A DNA stretch of 7,864 nt from Geobacter sp. UBA6151 (GCA_002423105.1 DIUT01000035.1:11454-19317); one strand, 5' to 3'; counted from the stretch's first letter, positions 1 through 5,532 are shown. Translations and numbers: made by a program. Notes: generated by a model not told the origin, from the letters alone.

Positions 1-266
1 ATGCCGAGCATGGCATCACCCCGGAGACGATCAAAAAAGGGATGAGCAGTATTCTGGATTCCATTGAGGAGAAAGATTACGCAGCAGTGCCAAAGGTGGC
101 TGAATTGCCGGAAACCTACGGCCTGGAGCTGAAGGATATTCCAAAACTGGTCAAGAAGATGCGCAAGGAGATGCTGACTGCGGCCAAGGAACTGGATTTT
201 GAAAAGGCGGCAGAGCTGCGGGACCGGATTAAACTGCTGGAGGACGCGGAACTGAAACTACGGTAG
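1..266 (+). CDS. uvrB: UvrB, excinuclease ABC subunit B (C-terminal end only)
   Basis: This is the 3' end of uvrB, whose product is the damage-verifying DNA-binding subunit of the UvrABC nucleotide-excision repair complex. The gene starts before the window. The first complete codon is at base 3 and about 87 residues remain. The segment AEHGITPETIKKGM is a hallmark of the end of the UvrB helicase core. The last ~40 residues form the UVR domain (KLVKKMRKEM, then LDFEKAAELRDRIKLLE), a helical hairpin that in this family contacts UvrC and UvrA. An internal ATG at 42 is not the real start, because the reading frame and UvrB homology continue upstream of it. The stop codon is TAG at 264-266. The last 38 bases overlap the 3' end of the convergent tcdA-like gene, so no separate terminator fits between them. 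Identity is secure; only the tail is visible. Confidence 0.95.
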   Translation, partial: AEHGITPETIKKGMSSILDSIEEKDYAAVPKVAELPETYGLELKDIPKLVKKMRKEMLTAAKELDFEKAAELRDRIKLLEDAELKLR

Positions 267-1032
267 GTGTCAGCAAGTCGTTGACCACCACCCCGGCCAT
301 GGTCAGGCCGAAGATGGCCGGAATATGGGCGCTGCTGCCCAGGATAACCCGCCGATGTTCACAACTGAACTGCTGATCGTCCTTATTGGGGCAGATGCAG
401 TTACTGCCGCATCCCCCTTGATGTGCCTCGTCGATGCGAGCTTCCTCGGTGGAATAGACCGTCTTGATACCGCTGACAACTCCCCGTTTTTTTAGCAGTT
501 TTCTGACCGCCCGCGCCATGCGGCAGGAGTGGGTTTCCGAGATATCGGCCACCGTTATTTTCGTAGGGTCCAGCTTGCCTGCTGCTCCCATGCTGGCGAT
601 GACCGGTATCCCCAGCTCCCGGCAGGTTGCCAGCAGGTGCAGCTTGGCAGTGATATGGTCGATGGCGTCCAGCACGTAGTCATAACCGTTGTCCAGCAGC
701 AGTTCCGGGCTGCTGTCGGCGTTGTAAAATGCCTTGAACGGCCTGATCTCGGCGTCAGGGTTGATGCTGCGCATCCGTCGGGCCATGACGTCCGATTTGG
801 CCAGACCAACGGTGTCCGTGGTGGCATGTAATTGGCGGTTCAGGTTCGTCAGACAGATATCGTCAAAATCAACGATGGTGATGGTACCGATACCGGAACG
901 GCAGAGCGCCTCGGCGGCATAGCTGCCCACCCCGCCAAGGCCGAAGAGGGCCACGTGAGCGCCCTTCAGCCGATCCAGTCCTGCTTTGCCTACCAATAGC
1001 TCTGTGCGTGAAAACCTGTGGAGTTGCGACAT
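229..1032 (-). CDS. tcdA: tRNA threonylcarbamoyladenosine dehydratase (TcdA/CsdL-type E1-like enzyme)
   Basis: This 267-residue protein belongs to the ThiF/MoeB/HesA E1-like superfamily, in the TcdA (YgdL/CsdL) branch. TcdA uses ATP to dehydrate t6A at position 37 of tRNA into cyclic ct6A. Visible features are an N-terminal helix with RFSRTELLVG, the nucleotide-binding loop GLGGVGS (31-37), the acidic VDFDD (54-58), the NLNRQ arginine (66), K79 and the DAIDH segment (122-126). The C-terminal block GSSAHIPAIFGLTMAG is typical of this branch. The protein carries four close cysteines (208, 212, 214, 224), which could be a metal site. It starts 6 bases after mnmA. The Glu-rich 3' end of mnmA supplies GAGGA and AGGA motifs as its ribosome binding site. 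The 3' end overlaps uvrB by 38 bases. Branch assignment is by motif order and length; a MoeB or ThiF role is less likely because the E. coli-like CxxC zinc pairs are absent. Confidence 0.88.
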   Translation of the reverse strand: MSQLHRFSRTELLVGKAGLDRLKGAHVALFGLGGVGSYAAEALCRSGIGTITIVDFDDICLTNLNRQLHATTDTVGLAKSDVMARRMRSINPDAEIRPFKAFYNADSSPELLLDNGYDYVLDAIDHITAKLHLLATCRELGIPVIASMGAAGKLDPTKITVADISETHSCRMARAVRKLLKKRGVVSGIKTVYSTEEARIDEAHQGGCGSNCICPNKDDQQFSCEHRRVILGSSAHIPAIFGLTMAGVVVNDLLTPTVVSVPRPPAV

Positions 1033-1038
1033 TAGTTC

Positions 1039-2097
1039 CTATTCCTCTTCTGCACCGATGATCCTGCCTCCGCCCAATACTTCATCCCCTTGGTAAAATA
1101 CCAGGGCCTGGCCGGGGGTGACCGAGCGCTGGGGCTCATGGAACCTGACCCGGCAGCGGTTGTCAGGCCTGATAATCACTCGGCAGGGAACCGGCTGGTG
1201 ACGGTAGCGGATCTTGCAGGTCGTCTCAAACTCTTCCGCTGGTGGCTGGGTGAGCCAACTGACCTCCTCAGCGGTCAGTCCCGGCTTGAGCAGGTGCTGC
1301 TGCTCCCCCACCACCAGCCGATTGTTCAGCGTATCAATGGCCAGCACATGCAGCGGCTCGCTCCAGGCGATTCCCATCCCCTTGCGTTGGCCGATGGTGT
1401 AGCGGTGCGTTCCCTTGTGCCTGCCCACCACCGTGCCGTCCAGATGGACGATCTTGCCCGGCGTTGCCGTGATGCCCCCCTGTCCCTCCAGAAAGGCTAC
1501 GTAATCGTCATTGGGGATGAAGCAGACTTCCTGACTGTCGCCCTTGCTTGCCACTGGCAGGCCGAACTCCGCTGCCAGCCGCCGTACCTCATCCTTGCTC
1601 TCCACCTCCCCCAGGGGAAAGATGATCTGCTGCAACTGCGGCTGGGTCAAGGTGTAGAGAAAATAAGTCTGATCTTTACGGATGTTGCGGGCGGTGCGCA
1701 GGTGGCAGGTGCCGTCCGGGTCAACGGTCTTGCGGACATAATGGCCGGTGGCCAGGAACTCCGCCCCCAGTTCACGGGCCTTGTCCAGCAGCAGGCCAAG
1801 CTTGATGAAGCGGTTGCAGCGCACGCAGGGATTAGGCGTCTGGCCGTTTTTGTACTGTTCGATGAAATCACTGATGATAAGGCTGTTAAAGTCATCTTCA
1901 AAATTAGCCACATGGTGGGGTATGCCCAAGTGGGCCGCAACCACGGAGGCATCATGCACTGCCGAGCCGGGGCCGGTTTTCAGAGGCTCAAACAGGCGCA
2001 TGGTGATGCCGATCACCTCATGTCCCTGCTGCTGCAACAGGGCAGCGGTGGTGGAAGAATCCACCCCGCCGCTCATGGCTACCGCTATTTTACTCAT
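1039..2097 (-). CDS. mnmA: tRNA-specific 2-thiouridylase MnmA
   Basis: MnmA (TrmU) installs the 2-thio group on U34 of tRNA-Lys, -Glu and -Gln. It activates the base with ATP and receives sulfur from a persulfide relay. The 352 residues are slightly shorter than E. coli MnmA. The N-terminal PP-loop is SGGVDSS (9-15). The PNPCVRCN block carries the expected first catalytic cysteine (C91), followed by ATGHY (116-120) and KDQTYFLYTL (141-150). SQEVCFIP carries the second catalytic cysteine (C192). The central and C-terminal beta domains follow (GTHRYTIGQRKGMGI, then the VRFHEPQRSVTPGQALVFY region). The loop after the first 40 residues lacks the paired cysteines seen in many homologues. The ATG overlaps the upstream thiF-like stop in an ATGA, and GGGAG lies 7 bases upstream of it, so the two genes are translationally coupled. 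It is followed 6 bases later by the tcdA-like gene. All catalytic residues are intact. Confidence 0.97.
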   Translation of the reverse strand: MSKIAVAMSGGVDSSTTAALLQQQGHEVIGITMRLFEPLKTGPGSAVHDASVVAAHLGIPHHVANFEDDFNSLIISDFIEQYKNGQTPNPCVRCNRFIKLGLLLDKARELGAEFLATGHYVRKTVDPDGTCHLRTARNIRKDQTYFLYTLTQPQLQQIIFPLGEVESKDEVRRLAAEFGLPVASKGDSQEVCFIPNDDYVAFLEGQGGITATPGKIVHLDGTVVGRHKGTHRYTIGQRKGMGIAWSEPLHVLAIDTLNNRLVVGEQQHLLKPGLTAEEVSWLTQPPAEEFETTCKIRYRHQPVPCRVIIRPDNRCRVRFHEPQRSVTPGQALVFYQGDEVLGGGRIIGAEEE

Positions 2098-2897
2098 AGT
2101 TCTTCTCCCAGGATCAACCGCACCACCTGATTTGCCTGGTGACCAGCGGCAATGGCTACCCGAGGCGCCATCAGACCGTTGCCCGGCCGGGCCTCGGACA
2201 GACCATCCCCCACCAGATACAACCGAGAGGAAACCTTGCGGGTAATAATGCTGTTGTTGCTCTCAAACCCGGCCAGCCCGGAGGCGGCCACCACGGTGCA
2301 AGCAGACATCAGGGAAAGCACCGTATCCACCAGCATCGCCTTCATGTCGGCCCGGTCAAAGGCCTCCACCACAACGGAACAGGGGGCAAAGAGCTGCGGG
2401 ATGTTGGAGGGTTCCAGCATAAGTCGGTGCGGCTCCACCGTGACGTAGGGGTTGATCCGCTGCAGATTTGTGGTCAGCGCTTCCACCTTGTACAGGCCGA
2501 TCTGATCGACAAAGTACTGCTGGCGGTTCAGGTTGGACGGCTCCACCACATCAAAGTCGGCGATGATCAGGCGGCCGACGCCGATACGGGCCAGGGCCGT
2601 CGCCACTGCGGAACCCAGGCCACCCACACCGGCAATGCCAACGACAGACTGCTTCAAACGGTCATGGACACCGGGAGTGTGGCGGGCAGCCATCAGAAAC
2701 TCCAGCTCATCCGCCGAGGGCTGTTCGCCCCGCCGGATCAGGAACAGTTCGTCCCCTTCCTGCACCATGGTTTCAGGCGGCGCGGGAAAACCGTTCAGGA
2801 TCAGCACGTCGGCGCCAGGCCGGAACTGCTCTGCGACCTGTCCCAGGTTGAGGCCGTCGGTGATGACGGTGGCTTGTTCGTTGATACGGATGTTCAT
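2094..2897 (-). CDS. ThiF-family adenylyltransferase with fused N-terminal ThiS-like domain
   Basis: The 267 residues split into two parts. Residues 1-57 look like a beta-grasp ThiS/MoaD-type domain: MNIRINEQA, LNLGQVAEQF, LILNGFPAP, QEGDELFLIRRGE. Residues ~65-267 are an E1-like ThiF/MoeB fold with nucleotide loop GIAGVGGLG (87-95), ADFD (113-116), NLNRQ (122-126), K137 and VVEAFDRAD (176-184). The size and the lack of CxxC zinc pairs suit the shorter 'ThiF family 2' group, often annotated as the ThiS adenylyltransferase of thiamine synthesis. The fused domain lacks a free C-terminal Gly-Gly, so it could not itself be thiocarboxylated in the usual way. No thi genes are in view. The gene lies between a toxin gene (20-base gap) and mnmA (4-base ATGA overlap). 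An upstream in-frame TAG limits the start to this ATG, which has no good ribosome binding site. Family is sure; substrate is unknown. Confidence 0.85.
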   Translation of the reverse strand: MNIRINEQATVITDGLNLGQVAEQFRPGADVLILNGFPAPPETMVQEGDELFLIRRGEQPSADELEFLMAARHTPGVHDRLKQSVVGIAGVGGLGSAVATALARIGVGRLIIADFDVVEPSNLNRQQYFVDQIGLYKVEALTTNLQRINPYVTVEPHRLMLEPSNIPQLFAPCSVVVEAFDRADMKAMLVDTVLSLMSACTVVAASGLAGFESNNSIITRKVSSRLYLVGDGLSEARPGNGLMAPRVAIAAGHQANQVVRLILGEEL

Positions 2898-2898
2898 A

Positions 2899-2907
2899 GG
2901 GGAGGTG
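2899..2907 (-). promoter_or_regulatory. Anomalous leader at the ThiF-like start: pyrimidine-rich CACCTCCCC where a ribosome binding site should be
   Basis: Just upstream of the ThiF-like ATG the mRNA strand reads CACCTCCCC. This resembles the anti-Shine-Dalgarno end of 16S rRNA rather than a Shine-Dalgarno sequence. The nearest purine cluster (AGAG) is about 10 bases or more from the ATG. Translation probably depends on ribosomes arriving from the toxin gene, whose stop codon is 20 bases upstream. The sequence is seen directly; the coupling is inferred. Confidence 0.5.
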
Positions 2908-2917
2908 CTCTAACTCT

Positions 2918-3211
2918 TTAGTTTCTTGCTTTCCAATAACCTGGCCGCCTGCTTGTGTGCATGACCGCGATAACGGTTATCAAAGTATCGGCCTGTTTGT
3001 ATATGATTGCAAAAGGGAAGCGCCGCAAAAGAATCCGACGCCATTTTCCGGTATAAACAGGCCACTGTTCGGGCTTTTCAAGGATTGCCTGTAATGCCAG
3101 ATCTACTTCATGTTCAAAGGTTGCAGCAATATGAATTCCACGCTCGAAATACCAGAGATAGCTTTCCAGATACTCTTCGCGAGCAGCGTCATGGAATCTG
3201 ATCTCAGCCAT
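2918..3211 (-). CDS. Type II toxin, RelE/ParE family
   Basis: This is a 97-residue toxin of the RelE/ParE superfamily. Such toxins act as mRNA interferases or gyrase poisons and are neutralised by the cognate antitoxin. The fold signature is visible: a short first strand (AEIRFHDAA), two helices (REEYLESYLWYFERG and the EHEVDLALQAILEKPEQWP region), the basic strand WRRILLRRFPFAIIY (57-71), and the closing block VIAVMHTSRRPGYW (80-93). I chose the ATG at 3211 rather than the upstream in-frame ATG at 3271. It gives the family length, starts right at the first strand, and overlaps the antitoxin stop by 8 bases, which is typical of coupled modules. The ribosome binding site is weak, consistent with coupling. 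The gene looks less GC-rich than its neighbours, which suggests transfer. The C-terminal motif looks more ParE-like, but RNase versus gyrase activity cannot be decided here. Confidence 0.85.
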   Translation of the reverse strand: MAEIRFHDAAREEYLESYLWYFERGIHIAATFEHEVDLALQAILEKPEQWPVYTGKWRRILLRRFPFAIIYKQADTLITVIAVMHTSRRPGYWKARN

Positions 3212-3434
3212 GTATCCGCTCTTGTGCCTGGCGTTTAACCTCGTCCCAGGAAAAGGTCCTAGCATGTCCACTGTCCAGTTCCTGTTCGCGCCGCGCTATC
3301 TCGGCATACCAGGCGCTATCGCAGTTGTCCTCAATAACCGGATCAAGTGTTGTTAATAACGTATCAACAAGCTTTGCCCGTTCTGCGTATGGAAGGCTGA
3401 CCGCTTCTTGCACCAGAAATTCTGTCGTTGCCAT
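3204..3434 (-). CDS. Addiction-module antitoxin (TIGR02574 / Unstab_antitox type)
   Basis: This 76-residue acidic protein is the likely antitoxin of the adjacent RelE/ParE-type toxin. It shows the pattern of the small 'addiction module component' family: an N-terminal helix with LPYAERAKLVDTLLTTLDP (14-32), a central AWYAEIARREQEL (41-53), and the tail SGHARTFSWDEVKRQAQERI (55-74). Members bind their toxin and usually repress their own promoter. The start is well supported, with GGGAGGG 7 bases upstream of the ATG. The stop overlaps the toxin start by 8 bases, so the antitoxin is made first and the toxin is coupled to it. An interrupted palindrome at 3461-3474 lies upstream and could be the operator. 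The pair sits between a PLP-enzyme gene and the ThiF-like gene on the same strand. Family assignment is by motif memory and is fairly confident. Confidence 0.83.
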   Translation of the reverse strand: MATTEFLVQEAVSLPYAERAKLVDTLLTTLDPVIEDNCDSAWYAEIARREQELDSGHARTFSWDEVKRQAQERIHG

Positions 3435-3460
3435 ACTGTTACCCTCCCTGCATTGCTGTC

Positions 3461-3474
3461 GTCTCTGCAGATAC
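3461..3474. promoter_or_regulatory. Candidate operator palindrome upstream of the antitoxin gene
   Basis: The sequence GTCTCTGCAGATAC is a near-perfect dyad: a perfect TCTGCAGA core with GT and AC outer pairs and one mismatch per arm. It lies 26 bases upstream of the antitoxin ATG, inside the 74-base gap that should hold the module's promoter. Toxin-antitoxin operons are commonly autorepressed at such dyads. I could not find a convincing -35/-10 pair around it. The operator role is inferred. Confidence 0.3.
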
Positions 3475-3508
3475 GTTCCATCCCCGTCATATTGCCGTTA
3501 AAGCATGG

Positions 3509-4642
3509 TTACTGCATCGCCTGCTCAAGGTCTGCATACAGATCATCTGCATCTTCCAGGCCGACTGAAAGACGGATCAGGGTGTCGGTAATCCCCTTGC
3601 GTTCCCGCTCTTCTTTTGGCACCGACGCATGGGACATCTTGGCCGGATAGGAGATGATGCTTTCCACTCCTCCCAGACTGACGGCAAAGGCGGCCAGATG
3701 GGTGTTTTCCAGCAACCGCTTCGTGGTTTCCAGGGAGTCTACCTCAAAGGAGAAGACCGCGCCCGGTCCATCGGCCTGGGCGGCGTGGATGGCATAGCCG
3801 GGATGTTCCGGCAGGCCGGGGTAGTGGACTGCTGTCACTTTTGGATGGGCTTTCAGCCGCTCCACGATGATGCGGGTGTTTTCCTGACTCTGATCCATGC
3901 GAACTTTCAGGGTCTTGATTCCACGCAGGGTCAGGAAGGAGTCCTGCGGTCCCAGACCGGTGCCGAAGGCGTTCTGGACGTAGCGGATACGATGGCCCAA
4001 CTCGGCATTGTTGGTGACGGCAAAACCGCAGATCACGTCGCTGTGGCCATTTAAAAATTTGGTGCCGCTATGCAGCACGATATCACACCCCAACTCCAAA
4101 GGCCGTTGCAAGTAAGGGGTCATGAAGGTATTGTCCACCAGGGTAATGATACCGTGTTGTTTGGCTATTGCCGCGGCCCCCTTCAGGTCGGTGACCTTCA
4201 AGAGCGGATTGGAGGGGGTTTCCAGATACAGCGCCTTGGTCTCGGGACGGATAGCCGCCTCAATGGCGGCAAGGTCGGTAGCATCAACAAAGGTGGAACT
4301 GATCCCCATGCGACTGAAGATGGAGGAAAGCACCCGGTAGGCACCGCCATAGACATCGTCGCAGACCACCAGATGGTCACCAGAGGAGAAAATCATCAGG
4401 GTGGTGGAGATGGCGGCCATGCCTGAGGCAAAGGCCAGGCAGCGGGTTCCCCCCTCCAGTTTGGCCACAACCTCTTCGGCTGCTTCGCGGGTGGGGTTGT
4501 CCCCCCGGGCGTAATCGTACTTGCCGAACTGCTCCATGGAGGTCTGGCGGTAGGTGGATATCTGATAGATCGGTACCCCCAGGGCTCCGGTCTGCTGGTC
4601 AACGGTGGGGCCGCCATGGATCATTTGCGTAGCGCGTTTCAT
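3509..4642 (-). CDS. PLP-dependent trans-sulfuration enzyme (cystathionine gamma-synthase / beta-lyase family)
   Basis: This is a 377-residue fold-type I PLP enzyme of the Cys/Met metabolism family. It acts on cystathionine, homocysteine or cysteine-type substrates. Key sites, numbered from the chosen start, are the YDYARGDNPTR substrate/PLP loop (42-52), SGMAAI (73-78), stacking tyrosine Y98 in DDVYGG, the ETPSNP motif (141-146), D170 in LVDNTF, and the PLP-binding lysine K195 in HSGTKFLNGHSD. The C-terminal block SLGGVESIISYPAKMSHA and the ITDTLIRLSVGLED region are complete. I chose the ATG at 4642 over the ATG at 4657. It has GGAG 9 bases upstream, while the upstream ATG has no ribosome binding site, and homologues usually begin MKxxTxxIHGG. 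MetB, MetC and methionine gamma-lyase cannot be told apart by eye. It is divergent from tag and is followed 74 bases later by the antitoxin gene. Confidence 0.9.
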   Translation of the reverse strand: MKRATQMIHGGPTVDQQTGALGVPIYQISTYRQTSMEQFGKYDYARGDNPTREAAEEVVAKLEGGTRCLAFASGMAAISTTLMIFSSGDHLVVCDDVYGGAYRVLSSIFSRMGISSTFVDATDLAAIEAAIRPETKALYLETPSNPLLKVTDLKGAAAIAKQHGIITLVDNTFMTPYLQRPLELGCDIVLHSGTKFLNGHSDVICGFAVTNNAELGHRIRYVQNAFGTGLGPQDSFLTLRGIKTLKVRMDQSQENTRIIVERLKAHPKVTAVHYPGLPEHPGYAIHAAQADGPGAVFSFEVDSLETTKRLLENTHLAAFAVSLGGVESIISYPAKMSHASVPKEERERKGITDTLIRLSVGLEDADDLYADLEQAMQ

Positions 4643-4651
4643 TGAAATTTT

Positions 4652-4655
4652 CTCC
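4652..4655 (-). promoter_or_regulatory. Ribosome binding site that decides the PLP-enzyme start
   Basis: GGAG on the minus strand lies 9 bases before the ATG at 4642. It overlaps the alternative ATG at 4655-4657, which has only AT-rich sequence upstream. This favours the shorter protein. Confidence 0.6.
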
Positions 4656-4731
4656 ATAGTTACGTATATAGTTGTTTCGGATACGCACGCTGCCGTACGT
4701 ATGTCGAGCGTACTTGGTTGGGTAATACTGC

Positions 4732-4760
4732 ACGTTATCTTGTGGACTGTGCGGAGTCAA
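4732..4760 (-). promoter_or_regulatory. Candidate sigma70-type promoter for the PLP-enzyme gene
   Basis: Read on the minus strand, TTGACT (4760-4755) is followed after 17 bases by TAACGT (4737-4732). The -35 is good. The -10 keeps only the T, A and final T of the consensus. The predicted transcript would have a leader of roughly 80 bases before the ATG at 4642. This rests on pattern only. Confidence 0.3.
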
Positions 4761-4790
4761 TAGCCGATTTATATACTGTCAAAAGAAAAG

Positions 4791-4818
4791 TTTATTCTTT
4801 ATCTGGCTTATGTAAAAT
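4791..4818 (+). promoter_or_regulatory. Candidate promoter for tag
   Basis: TAAAAT (4813-4818) matches the -10 consensus at five of six bases. The 16-base-spaced -35 (TTTATT, 4791-4796) is poor, but the sequence upstream is A/T-rich, as in UP elements. The predicted start near 4825 would give a leader of about 55 bases containing the stem-loop at 4833-4864. Confidence 0.33.
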
Positions 4819-4832
4819 ATGTTTTTGAATTT

Positions 4833-4864
4833 GCCGACAGCTATTCCTGCAGCGTAGCTGTGGC
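4833..4864 (+). promoter_or_regulatory. Stem-loop in the tag leader
   Basis: ACAGCTA (4837-4843) and TAGCTGT (4855-4861) form a perfect 7-base-pair stem. GCC (4833-4835) and GGC (4862-4864) extend it to 10 pairs across one bulged G. The loop is 11 bases and contains the palindrome CTGCAG. The stem ends only a few bases before the AAGGA ribosome binding site of tag. It has no U-tract, so it is not a standard terminator. It may be a leader structure or a protein-binding dyad; the function is unknown. Confidence 0.45.
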
Positions 4865-4881
4865 GCCCGGAAGGAAAGAAT

Positions 4882-5457
4882 ATGACGTCTGCAACAATGC
4901 CGGTCCGCTGCGCCTGGGCAGGTAACGATCCTTTATATTGCAGCTACCACGACCGGGAATGGGGTGTGCCGGTTCATGACGAGCGGCTGCTGTTCGAATT
5001 TCTCATACTGGAGGGAGCCCAGGCTGGCTTATCCTGGATCACCATCCTGCGCAAGCGTGAAGCCTACCGCGCTGCTTTTGCCGGGTTTGACCCGGAGCAG
5101 GTAGCCCGTTTTGATGACGCAAACATCGCCGGGCTGCTGGCCAATCCCGGCATTGTACGTAACCGGCTGAAGGTGGCGTCTACCGTCAGCAATGCCCGCG
5201 CTTTTCGACTGGTGCAGGAGGAGTTCGGCTCTTTTGACGCCTATCTGTGGCGCTTTGTGGATGGCAGACCGATTCGCAACGCCTGGCCAAGCATGAAGGA
5301 AGTCCCTGCCAGCACCCCCCTCTCCGACGCCTTGAGCCGTGATCTGAAAAAACGCGGCTTCCGTTTCGTGGGCAGCACCATCTGCTACGCCATGATGCAG
5401 GCGGTGGGGATGGTGAACGACCACACCACCGACTGTTTTCGCTGGCAGGAACTGTAG
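4882..5457 (+). CDS. tag: DNA-3-methyladenine glycosylase I
   Basis: Tag is a cytosolic base-excision repair enzyme that releases 3-methyladenine from alkylated DNA. The 191 residues align by eye along almost the whole length with the E. coli enzyme, shifted by +6. The zinc ligands of the family are all present with correct spacing: C10, H23, H181 and C185. The catalytic glutamate corresponds to E44 in LEGAQAGLSW, with W52 as the base-contacting tryptophan. The blocks YHDREWGVP, SWITILRKRE, PASTPLSDALS, LKKRGFRFVG, TICYAMMQAVG and MVNDH are intact. The start at 4882 has AAGGA 6 bases upstream. The ATG at residue 6 would put the first cysteine nearer its E. coli position but has no ribosome binding site. 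The gene stands alone after a divergent promoter region, and a new promoter begins at its stop codon. The catalytic and zinc residues appear intact. Confidence 0.96.
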   Translation: MTSATMPVRCAWAGNDPLYCSYHDREWGVPVHDERLLFEFLILEGAQAGLSWITILRKREAYRAAFAGFDPEQVARFDDANIAGLLANPGIVRNRLKVASTVSNARAFRLVQEEFGSFDAYLWRFVDGRPIRNAWPSMKEVPASTPLSDALSRDLKKRGFRFVGSTICYAMMQAVGMVNDHTTDCFRWQEL

Positions 5458-5486
5458 TTGACAGTAACACAAAAGCTGCTTACTTT
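5458..5486 (+). promoter_or_regulatory. Candidate sigma70 promoter of the J-protein gene
   Basis: A perfect TTGACA (5458-5463) begins at the base after the tag stop codon. It is followed at 17 bases by TACTTT (5481-5486), which keeps the T, A and final T of the -10 consensus. I see no heat-shock sigma32 pattern (CTTGAA with CCCAT). The leader would be about 40 bases and includes a small TCTGA/TCAGA hairpin (5498-5512). Confidence 0.5.
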
Positions 5487-5532
5487 ATCCTACGTACTCT
5501 GAAACTATCAGAAATCAGAAAGAGTTATCATC

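Larger units (their letters stand above)
4643..4881. other. Divergent intergenic region between the PLP-enzyme gene and tag
   Basis: These 239 bases must hold both divergent promoters. On the minus strand there are two TTGAC elements, TTGACA at 4782-4777 and TTGACT at 4760-4755, 22 bases apart. On the + strand there is a TAAAAT -10-like box preceded by an A/T-rich stretch. Near the PLP-enzyme side TACGTAT occurs twice (4661-4667 and 4696-4702), and a GTACG/CGTAC inverted pair spans 4695-4713, which might be regulator sites. I see no recognisable SAM, cobalamin or other riboswitch. No small ORF is convincing here. Confidence 0.5.

Noticed and set aside
1090..2130. Long + strand open frame opposite mnmA (346 codons)
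   Set aside because: It is antisense to mnmA, whose catalytic motifs are all intact. The frame has no recognisable motif and is a codon-bias shadow.
2139..2921. Long + strand open frame opposite the ThiF-like gene
   Set aside because: It is rich in Gly/His/Gln with no domain signature, and its antisense partner is a clear E1-like enzyme.
2969..2981. Perfect inverted repeat GATAAC-G-GTTATC
   Set aside because: It lies inside the toxin coding region near its 3' end, has no U-tract and is short. It is probably chance or codon-driven.
3212..3271. 20-residue N-terminal extension of the toxin from an upstream ATG
   Set aside because: The extra residues do not fit the RelE/ParE fold start, would lie inside the antitoxin gene, and the ATG at 3211 gives normal length and overlap.
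4643..4881. SAM or other sulfur riboswitch upstream of the PLP-enzyme gene
   Set aside because: I could not recognise any conserved core or multi-stem layout of known classes on the minus strand.
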